From Burkholderia sp. PAMC 26561 (GTDB taxonomy: Bacteria; Pseudomonadota; Gammaproteobacteria; Burkholderiales; Burkholderiaceae), in assembly GCF_001557535.2 (NCBI RefSeq), contig NZ_CP014306.1:1488001-1552000 (forward strand): a stretch of DNA of 64,000 bases, read 5' to 3'. The notes below the pieces were generated by a model. The model was given only the letters and a program-made list of their open reading frames with translations. It did not search any database and was not told where the DNA came from. Of the stretch, positions 54,418 through 62,543 are shown piece by piece (position 1 is the first letter of the stretch; every line of letters starts with the position of its first letter). Both the position numbers and the translations under genes were made by a program.

Positions 54418-55025
54418 TGCTGACTAAAACCCTCTCACTCAATTCGTCGGAATCGCACGACGATCACGGTTCATCGAATACGGTCCTCGGGTTCTGGGTG
54501 TACCTGATGACCGACTGCATCATCTTTGCGTCGTTGTTCGCCGTATTCGCCGTGATGGGAAACCAGTTCGCGGGAGGTCCTTCAGGCAAGGACGTCTTCG
54601 AACTGCCTGGGGTCATGCTGGAAACCGCGATCCTGCTGGTCAGCAGCATCACATTCGGCTTCGGCATGCTGGCCGCGTACAAGGGCAAGAAGGCTGCGTT
54701 GCTGGCGTGGCTCGGCGTCACGTTCCTGCTGGGCGCGGCGTTTATCGTGCTGGAAATACACGAGTTTCACTTGTTGATCCAGCAGGGTTATGGCCCGGGC
54801 ACCAGCGCGTTTTTGTCGGCGTTTTTCACGCTGGTGGGAACACACGGACTGCATGTCACGGCAGGCCTGATCTGGATGGTCGTGCTGGCTGTGCAGGTTA
54901 TCGGCAACAAGAAAGTTACCCAACGCGATCTGACACGCCTCGCGTGCCTGAGCCTGTTCTGGCACTTCCTGGATATTGTCTGGATCTGCGTCTTCACCTT
55001 TGTTTATCTGACGAGCGTCGTATAA
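54417..55025 (+). CDS. cyoC: cytochrome o ubiquinol oxidase subunit III
   Basis: The 202-residue protein has five predicted helices, as usual for CyoC, with TVLGFWVYLMTDCIIFASLF at the start, AFFTLVGTHGLHVTAGLIWM and LFWHFLDIVWICVFTFVYL at the end. AGGAGG lies 8 nt before ATG 54417, which shares one base with the cyoB stop. The reading frame is open further upstream inside cyoB, but that is not coding. Confidence 0.96.
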   Translation: MLTKTLSLNSSESHDDHGSSNTVLGFWVYLMTDCIIFASLFAVFAVMGNQFAGGPSGKDVFELPGVMLETAILLVSSITFGFGMLAAYKGKKAALLAWLGVTFLLGAAFIVLEIHEFHLLIQQGYGPGTSAFLSAFFTLVGTHGLHVTAGLIWMVVLAVQVIGNKKVTQRDLTRLACLSLFWHFLDIVWICVFTFVYLTSVV

Positions 55026-55358
55026 ATGGCACACGCACAATCAATCGATACCGGCGCGGGCCACGGCAGCGTTCGCTCGTATGTCATCGGCTTTGTTCTG
55101 TCGGTCGTGCTCACGGCCGCAGCGTTCGGGTTGGTCATGCAACAGGCGTTGGGCCAGACTGAAACGATCATCGCGATCTCGGTGCTCGCGTTCATCCAGA
55201 TCCTCGTGCATCTCATGTTCTTCCTGCACATGAATACGTCGTCATCGCAGCGATGGAACGTCGTCGCATTCGGATTCACCGTTCTGGTGGCCGTGATCGT
55301 GATCGGCGGCACGTTATGGGTGATGCATAACGTCGGCCACCACATGATGTCGCGCTAG
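55026..55358 (+). CDS. cyoD: cytochrome o ubiquinol oxidase subunit IV
   Basis: The 110-residue protein has three membrane helices and the CyoD pattern: SYVIGFVLSVVLTAAAFGLV, the VLAFIQILVHLMFFLHMNTS segment and a last helix ending VIVIGGTLWVMHNV. It starts directly after the cyoC stop with no gap and completes the operon. No heme O synthase (cyoE) follows; ctaB earlier in the window can supply heme O. Confidence 0.95.
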   Translation: MAHAQSIDTGAGHGSVRSYVIGFVLSVVLTAAAFGLVMQQALGQTETIIAISVLAFIQILVHLMFFLHMNTSSSQRWNVVAFGFTVLVAVIVIGGTLWVMHNVGHHMMSR

Positions 55359-55383
55359 GCTCCCAAGCTCACACGCACAGAAA

Positions 55384-55415
55384 AAAAGCCCGCTGTCTTT
55401 CGACAGCGGGCTTTT
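55384..55415. terminator. bidirectional terminator between cyoD and rpoH
   Basis: A perfect 14-bp stem (55384-55397 with 55402-55415) closes a TTTC loop. The A-run and T-run on the two sides serve the convergent genes. Confidence 0.95.
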
Positions 55416-55434
55416 CGAACTTTCGGCTTACGGG

Positions 55435-56370
55435 TTATGCGTATTCGTGCAGCGCCGTGCGCATCTTCTTCATTGCGCTAGCTTCGATCTGACGAATCCG
55501 TTCGGCCGATACACCAAATTCGTCGGCGAGTTCATGCAGCGTCTTGCCGCCCGAGCCGTCGTCTTCCACCTCGAGCCAGCGCGCCTGGACGATCCGGCGG
55601 CTACGTTCATCGAGCGATTCAAGCGCGGTGGACAATCCTTCGCTCTGCAGCTTGTCGAACTGACGCGATGCCAGCACGTTGGTCGGCTCGTTGTGCGAAT
55701 CCGCCAGATAGGCGATCGGCGCGTACGATTCCTCGCCGTCGTCAATCTGGCCTTCCAGCGCGATGTCGCCGCCGGACAGACGCGTCTCCATTTCCGAGAC
55801 TTCCTCGCGCTTCACATTCAGCTCTTTTGCAAGACTGTCCACTTCGCCCGGTGTGAACGCGTTGTGTCCGGTCTTGTGGCTGCGCAGGTTGAAGAACAGC
55901 TTGCGCTGTGCCTTCGTGGTCGCAACCTTCACCGTGCGCCAGTTGCGCAGGATGTATTCATGAATCTCGGCCTTGATCCAGTGCATGGCGTACGAAACGA
56001 GCCGCACATTTTGCTGCGGGTCGAAACGCTTTACAGCCTTCATCAAGCCGATGTTGCCTTCCTGGATCAAGTCGGCATGCGGCAGGCCGTAGCCCAGATA
56101 ATTCCGGGCGATGGACACGACCAGGCGCAAGTGCGACAGCACGAGCTGACGGGCAGCGTCGAGGTTGTCGTTCTCGCGAAATTCGGTGGCGTACTGACGT
56201 TCTTCCGACGGCGTTAGCATCGGAATCCGGTTGACAGCCGAAATGTAGGCGTCGATGTTGCCGATCTGACCGGTCAACATGGACGACTGCGCAAACGTCA
56301 GCGCACCTGCCGAAGCGGCCTTGGCCGACGCCGAGTGTCCAGTATTCGGAAGGGTTATCGCATTGGTCAC
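55435..56370 (-). CDS. rpoH: RNA polymerase sigma-32 factor RpoH
   Basis: RpoH directs transcription of heat-shock genes. The 311-residue protein has sigma region 2 (LVLSHLRLVVSIARNYLGYG, DLIQEGNIGLMKAVKRFDP, VSYAMHWIKAEIHEYILRNW), the diagnostic RpoH box QRKLFFNLR, and region 4 with the helix-turn-helix TLHELADEFGVSAERIRQIE. It carries about 20 more N-terminal residues than the E. coli protein. AAGGAGC precedes the ATG. Its upstream region contains a perfect CIRCE operator and a terminator-like hairpin, so it may be under HrcA control. Confidence 0.97.
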   Translation of the reverse strand: MTNAITLPNTGHSASAKAASAGALTFAQSSMLTGQIGNIDAYISAVNRIPMLTPSEERQYATEFRENDNLDAARQLVLSHLRLVVSIARNYLGYGLPHADLIQEGNIGLMKAVKRFDPQQNVRLVSYAMHWIKAEIHEYILRNWRTVKVATTKAQRKLFFNLRSHKTGHNAFTPGEVDSLAKELNVKREEVSEMETRLSGGDIALEGQIDDGEESYAPIAYLADSHNEPTNVLASRQFDKLQSEGLSTALESLDERSRRIVQARWLEVEDDGSGGKTLHELADEFGVSAERIRQIEASAMKKMRTALHEYA

Positions 56371-56390
56371 GCTTGTCTGCTCCTTATCAA

Positions 56391-56415
56391 CAAAAAACCC
56401 GATGAAAAACCGGGT
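56391..56415 (-). terminator. terminator-like hairpin in the rpoH leader
   Basis: On the minus strand a 5-bp stem (56411-56415 with 56397-56401) and 9-nt loop run directly into a T-run (56397-56391), ending 6 nt before the rpoH Shine-Dalgarno. It could attenuate or act as a temperature-labile structure. The stem is short. Confidence 0.4.
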
Positions 56416-56427
56416 CCAGCCACAATA

Positions 56428-56454
56428 TTAGCACTCTGCTATTTCGAGTGCTAA
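56428..56454. promoter_or_regulatory. CIRCE operator (HrcA site) upstream of rpoH
   Basis: TTAGCACTC (56428-56436), nine bases and GAGTGCTAA (56446-56454) match the CIRCE consensus at all 18 arm positions. It lies 58 bp upstream of the rpoH start and next to a -10-like TAATAT on the minus strand, so HrcA bound here would block transcription. The remainder of the 395-bp gap before pagL shows nothing else but a short dyad at 56692-56702. Confidence 0.93.
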
Positions 56455-56765
56455 AGATTAGAGGGGCAATCAACCCGAGAGTTCCCCAAAAGCTATTAGA
56501 ACTGATGCTCCAATAGCCCGTAGGTGATTTCCCGAACCTTTCCTTGGATTTCGCCAGAAGAAACGAGTTCCTTGCCAATTTTACCGAAAGAAACTTGCAA
56601 GTTTTAGCACGATTTACCTCTTAAATCGTCGATCGGCGAAACTTAATGCCGCATTTCCAACAATCCACAGAACTGTTTTGAGCTTTTTTTTGAGACCGTC
56701 TCTAAAATGGCGACGTGCCGCTTTTGCGGTAATTGCGTTTCGAGAAACCAGCCCCGGAGTAGTTC

Positions 56766-57332
56766 ATGCAAAAGAACAAAAGTGTTTGGCAAAAACGCTC
56801 TTTTTACGGTGCCCTGCTGGGGGCGCTTGCCCTGGTTTCGGCGAGTGCCAAAGCAGATCAGTTTGGCGTGCAGATCGCCGGCGGGGTTGCCGACCACGAT
56901 GTCCGCAAGGCGGACGTCGGCGTTGTGTGGGACCCGAACTGGACTTGGTGGGAGATCGGCGGCTTCCATTTCACCGTTGTAGGCGAAGCGCACGTCGCTT
57001 ACTGGGACATTCGCGAGAGCAACGCTGCACATCCGAATATCTGGGAATTCGGGCTGACGCCGGTATTCCGGTTCATCAAGAGTTCTGGCTGGTTCAGGCC
57101 GTATGTGGAGGCGGGCGTCGGCGTGCGGCTCCTGTCGCACGTGCGCGAGACGCAGGACCGTACGTTCTCATCGTCCTTCCAGTTTGCCGACATGGTGGGT
57201 GTCGGCGCGGCGTTCGGCGCGCATCAGAACTACCAGGCGGGCTTCCGGTTTCAGCATTTGTCCAACGCCGGTATCGAACACCCGAATCCTGGTATAAATT
57301 TCAGCCAGTTATATTTGCAGTACAACTTCTGA
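56766..57332 (+). CDS. pagL: lipid A 3-O-deacylase PagL
   Basis: PagL is an outer-membrane beta-barrel that removes the 3-O acyl chain of lipid A, changing host recognition. The 188-residue protein has a signal peptide (GALLGALALVSASAKA), alternating beta strands, and the signature FQHLSNAGIEHPNPGINF with the catalytic His164 and Ser166. The residue 12 after the serine, a glutamate in Pseudomonas PagL as I recall, is asparagine here (N178), while Glu171 lies nearer; the third catalytic residue is therefore uncertain. The protein ends in Phe, as outer-membrane proteins do. A -10-like TAAAAT is at 56703-56708. Confidence 0.88.
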   Translation: MQKNKSVWQKRSFYGALLGALALVSASAKADQFGVQIAGGVADHDVRKADVGVVWDPNWTWWEIGGFHFTVVGEAHVAYWDIRESNAAHPNIWEFGLTPVFRFIKSSGWFRPYVEAGVGVRLLSHVRETQDRTFSSSFQFADMVGVGAAFGAHQNYQAGFRFQHLSNAGIEHPNPGINFSQLYLQYNF

Positions 57333-57378
57333 CGGGGACCGGGTCCATCGGGTCCTCCATCGTGAGAGGAACCGATCG

Positions 57379-57774
57379 ATGCCGGCACAACCCCCCGATG
57401 CGCCCGCCGAGGCAATCCGCGAACTCGAGCGCAGCCGTTTTCGCGCAATGGTCGACGGCGACGGCGAGGTGCTCGACACGCTGCTGGCGGACAACGCCAG
57501 CTATGTCCACACCAACGGCAAGCGTGAGTCGAAGCGGCAGTTTATCGATGCAATCACCGCCGGCCGGCGGCGCTACCGGCAAATCGAGATCGAGACTCAG
57601 GACCTGATGCCGGGCGGGCGGGACACGTGGATAGTGCATGGACGCGCGCTGATCGAGATGGAGTCGAAAAACGGCGCGCTGTTGTTTCCGATCGCTTACA
57701 CGGCGGTTCATCTTTACGTCAATGGGCAATACAGATTGCTCGCGATGCAGGCGACCCGCGTGGCGCTGGATTAG
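57379..57774 (+). CDS. SnoaL/DUF4440-type NTF2-like protein
   Basis: The 131-residue protein has the cone-shaped NTF2-like pattern: an N-terminal helix AIRELERSRFRAMVDGDGEVLDTLLADNAS, then YVHTNGKRESKRQFIDAI and closing strands including DTWIVHGRALIEM and YRLLAMQATRV. It has no signal peptide. Family members are small-molecule enzymes or binding proteins; the specific role is unknown. It lies 46 bp after pagL and may be co-transcribed. Confidence 0.8.
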   Translation: MPAQPPDAPAEAIRELERSRFRAMVDGDGEVLDTLLADNASYVHTNGKRESKRQFIDAITAGRRRYRQIEIETQDLMPGGRDTWIVHGRALIEMESKNGALLFPIAYTAVHLYVNGQYRLLAMQATRVALD

Positions 57775-57901
57775 CGCCGTCGATGCCCGCCGGGTTGGGC
57801 ATCTGAAGACCGGTAGCGAAGGACAGCGCCTTGTAAGCGCAGATCGCGGTGCCGGTCCCCAGGAATCACCTGTTTTACCACTCGCAAAAATTTGCTAAAC
57901 G

Positions 57902-59563
57902 CTAAGCCGCAACTGCTTCGTCCTCCACCGCCTTGCGTCCCGCCCAGCGCGAGCGGTTGACCGCGCTGATAATCGCATCGCTGATAGCCTGAACCGCGTT
58001 TGCATGCACGGCGACGCCGTAACGCGCGGTCTGATCGCCAATCCGGCAACCGATGAACACCGCCGTCTCTCCCTTAGCCGTCACCGCTGTCTCAAACGAA
58101 GTCACATCGATCGCGGCGCCCGCCGCCTCGCTCATTGCAGCCGCGACGGCCTGGGCATGCGCTTCGTCGGCCGTCTTCGACACCGGCACCAATACGCGAC
58201 GGTCGTTGAAGCGAATCGCCGAAGCGTCGGCGCGTGACGCGGGCCCTTTTGCATCGAAGTATTCGCGTTTGAAGAGGGCGCAAATGGCGTCGCCTGAAAC
58301 TTCTTCGCCGGAGGAATCGGCGACTTTTTGAACAGCGTGGCTGAACTCGATCTGCACGCGCCGCGGCGGCGTGAATCCCAACCCGCGTTCGAGGAGATAA
58401 GTCGCGCCTCCCTTGCCCGACTGGCTGTTCACGCGGATCACGGCGTCGTAGCTACGGCCGAGGTCGGCGGGGTCGATCGGGAGATAGGGCACATCCCACA
58501 CGGTGCCGGCCACGCGCTGCGCAAATCCCTTGCGGATTGCGTCCTGGTGCGAACCTGAGAAGGCCGTGAACACGAGATCGCCGGCATACGGGTGACGCGG
58601 ATGCACGGGGATCTGATTGCATCGTTCGACGACACGCCGCACGCCATCGATATCCGAAAAATCGAGGCCCGGGTCGACGCCTTGTGTGTACAGGTTCATG
58701 GCGAGCGTGACGAGATCCACGTTGCCAGTGCGCTCGCCGTTGCCGAAAAGACATCCTTCCACGCGATCCGCGCCTGCCAGGATCGCGAGTTCCGCCGCGG
58801 CGACCGCCGTGCCGCGATCATTATGCGGATGCACCGAAAGCACGATGCTGTCGCGATAACCCATGTTGCGGTCCATCCACTCGACCTGATCCGCGAACAC
58901 GTTAGGCATGGCCGCTTCGACCGTGGCGGGCAAGTTCACGATCATCTTGTGATCGGGCGTCGGCCGCCACATTTGCGCGACGGCGTCGCAGACTTCGCGG
59001 GAAAACGAAAGCTCGGTCATGCTGAACGTTTCCGGCGAATACTGATACGTCCAGTGTGTGCCGGGGTGCGCTGCGGCGCATTCCTTGATGATGCGCGTGC
59101 CTTCCACCGCCAGCGCCTTGGTTTCTTCCTTCGTCATCCCGAAGACGATTTTCCTGAACGACGGACAAATCGCGTTGTACAGATGCACGATCACGTTCGG
59201 CGCGCCTTCCACCGCTTCAAACGTTCGCTCGATGAGGTCCCGGCGCGATTGCACGAGCACTTCGATGGTGACATCGGCGGGAATGCGGTTTTCCGTGATC
59301 AGCTTGCGCGCGAAGTCGAAATCCGTCTGCGATGCCGACGGAAAACCCACTTCGATTTCCTTGAAACCCACCGCCACCAGCATCTCGAAGAATTCGAGTT
59401 TGGCGTCGATGCTCATCGGGTCGATCAGCGCCTGGTTGCCGTCGCGAAGATCGGTGCTCATCCAGATGGGCGCCCGTTCGATCGTACGGGTCGGCCATTG
59501 GCGGCCTTTGAGCGTGACTTGAGGGAAAGGGCGGTATTTCTCGGAAGGGTTGCGCATCATCAT
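57902..59563 (-). CDS. leuA: 2-isopropylmalate synthase (LeuA, long form)
   Basis: LeuA condenses acetyl-CoA with 2-oxoisovalerate, the committed step of leucine synthesis, and is inhibited by leucine. The 553-residue protein belongs to the longer type 2 family: a TIM-barrel catalytic domain with [14 protein letters not shown] and the metal HxH in [13 protein letters not shown], subdomains, and a C-terminal LeuA dimer/allosteric domain (about 430-550). The first of three consecutive ATGs (59563) is chosen, with GAGG 6 nt upstream. A leader of about 390 nt with a putative leader peptide and hairpin precedes it. Confidence 0.95.
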   Translation of the reverse strand: MMMRNPSEKYRPFPQVTLKGRQWPTRTIERAPIWMSTDLRDGNQALIDPMSIDAKLEFFEMLVAVGFKEIEVGFPSASQTDFDFARKLITENRIPADVTIEVLVQSRRDLIERTFEAVEGAPNVIVHLYNAICPSFRKIVFGMTKEETKALAVEGTRIIKECAAAHPGTHWTYQYSPETFSMTELSFSREVCDAVAQMWRPTPDHKMIVNLPATVEAAMPNVFADQVEWMDRNMGYRDSIVLSVHPHNDRGTAVAAAELAILAGADRVEGCLFGNGERTGNVDLVTLAMNLYTQGVDPGLDFSDIDGVRRVVERCNQIPVHPRHPYAGDLVFTAFSGSHQDAIRKGFAQRVAGTVWDVPYLPIDPADLGRSYDAVIRVNSQSGKGGATYLLERGLGFTPPRRVQIEFSHAVQKVADSSGEEVSGDAICALFKREYFDAKGPASRADASAIRFNDRRVLVPVSKTADEAHAQAVAAAMSEAAGAAIDVTSFETAVTAKGETAVFIGCRIGDQTARYGVAVHANAVQAISDAIISAVNRSRWAGRKAVEDEAVAA

Positions 59564-59779
59564 CGTGGGCCTCGGCTGAACGCGTTGTACGCGTGAAAGC
59601 GCAGTCGTTGCGAGGCGGACACTTGGCCGGCGGCTTGCCGGCATGGGTCCGATGCGCGCTGCCAGGGTTCACGTGTTGCCCGGACGCGGATGACGCCGGT
59701 GACAAACGTGAACGATGCAAATGCAGCGTGCATGTGATCCTCGCGTTTTCGTGGCCGTGGATGAACGGACGAAAGCAGA

Positions 59780-59858
59780 CGACTACGGGTGGTGAAAAGG
59801 GAACTGCGAAAGGGGCACTACGGGACTACAGGCGGGACCGGGCGTTGGGAACGCACGG
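59780..59858 (-). promoter_or_regulatory. C-rich, G-poor stretch in the leuA leader (possible Rho site)
   Basis: On the transcribed (minus) strand the RNA after the leader hairpin contains many CCC clusters and few G and looks unstructured, the pattern of a Rho utilisation site. No intrinsic terminator with a T-run was found in the leader. Nothing else is recognised between 59564 and 59780. Confidence 0.35.
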
Positions 59859-59891
59859 CGCCACGTTTAGCGACTTACGCTAGACGTGGCG
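59859..59891 (-). promoter_or_regulatory. 14-bp hairpin in the leuA leader
   Basis: Arms at 59859-59872 and 59878-59891 pair at 13 of 14 positions around a 5-nt loop. The 5' arm covers the last codons of the leader peptide, including its final CUA, and the loop holds the stop codon, so a ribosome stalled at the leucine codons would control whether the hairpin forms. Confidence 0.7.
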
Positions 59892-59952
59892 ATAGGGGCC
59901 GCGCTAGGCGACCCAGGGTAATTCGAAGGGAGGAGAATTGGGCAAAGCTCAT
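59875..59952 (-). CDS. putative leucine leader peptide (leuL-like)
   Basis: A 25-codon frame (ATG 59952, stop TAA at 59877-59875) lies directly after the leuA promoter. The peptide starts MSFAQFSS and contains five leucines, three of them encoded by CUA, a rare codon in this GC-rich genome; enteric leuL also depends on CUA codons. There is no Shine-Dalgarno: the predicted transcription start falls at or next to the ATG, so translation would be leaderless, as for some trpL genes. It is followed by leuA in the same direction. Translation is inferred. Confidence 0.6.
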   Translation of the reverse strand: MSFAQFSSLRITLGRLARPLSPRLA

Positions 59953-59958
59953 TACTGC

Positions 59959-59988
59959 ACAGTAGCCGACGGCGTGCGGGTTTGTCAA
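59959..59988 (-). promoter_or_regulatory. promoter of the leuA leader and leuA
   Basis: On the minus strand a perfect TTGACA (59988-59983) and TACTGT (59964-59959) are 18 bp apart. The -35 includes the TGA stop of the upstream trpD2 gene. Transcription would begin near 59952. Confidence 0.65.
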
Positions 59989-60953
59989 CCTGCTTGTCTT
60001 CTGACGATTTCCGCAATCAGCTCGGCCTGACGCGCGAGCGCGGCGGGAATCGGCGCTTCGCCGCGCAGAACGGTCTCGATCCAGCGCGCGGTAGTCGCTG
60101 CGTCGAGGGCCTCGGGCAAGGGCACGGCAGGCGCTTCCGGCGACGAGCGTTCCGGCGAGAGCAGCGTTTCTGCATGACCATCGTGGAACCAGTCGACTTG
60201 CACTTGACGGCGTGTATCGGCGACCGCTTCGCCTTCCGTGCCCCGGGCGAGCAGCGCGCCGCCAGCGGCGGCATCGGGATGTTCGGTGAAAAGTCCCGTC
60301 AGGCTTTCCCGATATTCCGGATGCGTGTAGTTCACGAGCCGCAGGCCGGGCTGCGCGAACGGCTGGAGGATCTTGACCAGGGTGTGCGTTGAATTGCGCA
60401 CGCCCATGATCCGCCGGATGGCCAGAAGACGCGCGAGCTTCGGCGCGAGCACCCCGATGGGCGCGAACGACAGGCGGCGGGAGGCGAGGTTGTCCTCGAT
60501 CTCATCGTGTGAAGTCGAAGCTTCGATACCCAGTTCCGCGAAAATCGCCGCGCTCGTCACGCGCCCCGGGTCGTCGGTCACGCCGTGCACGAGCACGGGC
60601 ACGCCTTCACGCGCGAGCAGAAGCGCCAGAAGCGGTGTCAGGTTGGGCTGCTTGCGCGCGCCGTTGTAAGTCGGAATCGATACCGGACGCGCGTCATCGC
60701 GGCCATTCTGGATATGCAGGGGCTCGAACGAGCGATGCGCGGCCGCGAGCATCGCGGCGAGCTCCGCCGAGGTCTCCCCCTTCACGCGATACGCCAGCAA
60801 TACCGCGCCGAGCTCGAGGTCGGAAACGCGGTTGTCGAGCATCGCTTCGTAGAGCGCGTATGTGTCCTCGCGCGTGAGCGCACGCGCACCGTTTGGCCCG
60901 CGGCCAATTTCCTTGATGAAACGGGCGCAGGGGAAAGCAGGGGAGTCGGTCAT
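59985..60953 (-). CDS. ybiB: YbiB/TrpD2-family glycosyl transferase-like protein
   Basis: This 322-residue protein belongs to the TrpD2 (YbiB) family, which has the anthranilate phosphoribosyltransferase fold but binds nucleic acid instead of making tryptophan precursors; YbiB in E. coli is tied to the SOS response. It has the helical N-terminal domain (ALTREDTYALYEAMLDNRVSDLELGAVLLAYRVKGE), a glycine-poor loop where TrpD has its PRPP site, VLVHGVTDDPGRVTSAAIF and IMGVRNSTHTLVKIL. Start 60953 fits family length; longer frames add unrelated sequence. Its stop codon forms part of the leuA -35. Confidence 0.88.
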   Translation of the reverse strand: MTDSPAFPCARFIKEIGRGPNGARALTREDTYALYEAMLDNRVSDLELGAVLLAYRVKGETSAELAAMLAAAHRSFEPLHIQNGRDDARPVSIPTYNGARKQPNLTPLLALLLAREGVPVLVHGVTDDPGRVTSAAIFAELGIEASTSHDEIEDNLASRRLSFAPIGVLAPKLARLLAIRRIMGVRNSTHTLVKILQPFAQPGLRLVNYTHPEYRESLTGLFTEHPDAAAGGALLARGTEGEAVADTRRQVQVDWFHDGHAETLLSPERSSPEAPAVPLPEALDAATTARWIETVLRGEAPIPAALARQAELIAEIVRRQAG

Positions 60954-61178
60954 CGAATGGTCCGGGCGGCCGTCTGGTTGTGCACGTTCAGCCGCTTCAG
61001 TTGCGCAGTGCGGAAACATATTCAGTACCGCATTTGCGGCGGCCTTGCAAGCAATTGAGCCGCGTCTGCCCCACCTCCCATGCCATTCGGCCGAGTCGCG
61101 ACGGCAAACCGCGCACGTTAAACTTGAGTCCTTGGTCGAGCCATCCGGGTCGAGTCATACCAACAGGAGAGAAGCGCG

Positions 61179-61877
61179 ATGAGTCATGTATTTGCTGCGG
61201 CGCCCGTGGTTGCTGTACCGGTAGCCGGTTCCAGCGACGAATTTCCCGTTCGCCGGATCTATTGCGTCGGCCGGAACTACGAGGCGCACGCGCGTGAGAT
61301 GGGCCACGATCCAGATCGCGAGCCGCCGTTCTTTTTCGCCAAGCCCGCTGATGCCGTGCTGTTTGTCGCACCCGGCGCGACCGGCGAATTCCCGTATCCG
61401 TCGCAATCGAAGAATGTGCAATTCGAGATGGAACTGGTTGCGGCCATCGGCAAGCGGGGCAAGGACATTCCCGCCGATCAAGCGCTTGACTACGTGTTCG
61501 GCTACGCGCTCGGCCTCGACATGACTCGCCGCGACTTGCAGGCCGAAGCGAAGAAACTCGGCCGTCCGTGGGATACCGCAAAGGGCTTCGATCAATCCGC
61601 GCCGCTTGGTCCAATTCATCCGGTCGCGCAAGTCGGGCATCTGGAAAAAAGCGCGATCTGGCTCACGGTCAATGGCGAAGAAAAGCAGCGCTCGGACATC
61701 TCGCAACTGATCTGGTCGGTCGGTGAGACGATCGCGTATTTATCGACTTTGTTCGAGTTGTTCCCCGGCGACCTGATTTTCACGGGCACGCCTGAAGGCG
61801 TTGGCGCGATCCAGAAAGGCGACTTGATGAAAGGTGGCGTGGACGGAATCGGCGAATTTGCGGTGCGCGTGGTCTGA
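61179..61877 (+). CDS. fumarylacetoacetate hydrolase-family protein (fumarylpyruvate hydrolase-like)
   Basis: The 232-residue protein has the FAH fold: RRIYCVGRNYEAHAREMG, PFFFAKPADAV, the metal site FEMELVAAIGKRGKDI, YALGLDMTRRDLQ, the KGFDQSAPLGP loop and FTGTPEGVGAIQKGD. Together with the zeta-class GST that follows, it resembles the pair acting after gentisate dioxygenase (maleylpyruvate isomerase plus fumarylpyruvate hydrolase). No ring-cleavage gene is in the window, so the substrate remains open. AGGAG precedes the ATG. Confidence 0.92.
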   Translation: MSHVFAAAPVVAVPVAGSSDEFPVRRIYCVGRNYEAHAREMGHDPDREPPFFFAKPADAVLFVAPGATGEFPYPSQSKNVQFEMELVAAIGKRGKDIPADQALDYVFGYALGLDMTRRDLQAEAKKLGRPWDTAKGFDQSAPLGPIHPVAQVGHLEKSAIWLTVNGEEKQRSDISQLIWSVGETIAYLSTLFELFPGDLIFTGTPEGVGAIQKGDLMKGGVDGIGEFAVRVV

Positions 61878-61898
61878 CTTTAAAAACGGGAGGGGACG

Positions 61899-62543
61899 AT
61901 GAAGCTCTATAGCTATTTTCGGAGTTCGGCCGCGTATCGCGTGCGGATTGCGCTGAACCTCAAAGGGCTCGATTACGACTACGCACCGATTCATCTGCTG
62001 CGCGATGGTGGGGAGCAACTTAAGCCCGAGTATCGAGAGCTGAATCCGGATGGCATCGTGCCAACGCTCGTGGACGGCGACGACGTGCTGACGCAGTCGA
62101 TTGCGATCATCGAATATCTGGAAGAGACGCATCCCGAGCCGGCATTGCTGCCGGGCACCGCTCTCGATCGTGCGTTCATTCGTTCGGTCGCGCTGCAGGT
62201 AGCGTGCGAAATTCATCCCATCGACAACTTGCGGGTGCTGAAGTACCTGAAGCACACGCTGAAGGTTGGCGAAGAAGCGAAAGACGCGTGGTACAGGTAT
62301 TGGCTGGAAGCGGGATTCAGCTCGCTGGAAAAGCGTCTTGCGAACGATCCGCGCGTGGGCGCGCTGTGCTTCGGCGATACCTCCACGCTCGCGGATCTGT
62401 GTCTCGTGCCGCAAGTGTTCAATGCGCGGCGTTTCAATATCGATACGAGCCGGTATCCGACGATCGAACGTATTGTCGAACACGCCGGGCAAATCGATGC
62501 GTTCGCGCGCGCTGCGCCAGGGCAGCAACCGGACGCAGAATGA
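61899..62543 (+). CDS. maiA: zeta-class glutathione S-transferase (maleylacetoacetate/maleylpyruvate isomerase)
   Basis: The 214-residue protein uses glutathione to isomerise cis ring-cleavage products to the trans form. The zeta signature SYFRSSAAYRVRIALNLKG holds the catalytic serine pair; NPDGIVPTLVDGD and TQSIAIIEYLEETHP are the glutathione site, and the C-terminal helical domain includes EIHPIDNLRVLKYL and TLADLCLVPQVFNARRF. It lies 21 bp after the FAH gene and overlaps the LysE-type exporter gene by four bases. Whether it acts in tyrosine or gentisate breakdown is undecided. Confidence 0.93.
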   Translation: MKLYSYFRSSAAYRVRIALNLKGLDYDYAPIHLLRDGGEQLKPEYRELNPDGIVPTLVDGDDVLTQSIAIIEYLEETHPEPALLPGTALDRAFIRSVALQVACEIHPIDNLRVLKYLKHTLKVGEEAKDAWYRYWLEAGFSSLEKRLANDPRVGALCFGDTSTLADLCLVPQVFNARRFNIDTSRYPTIERIVEHAGQIDAFARAAPGQQPDAE

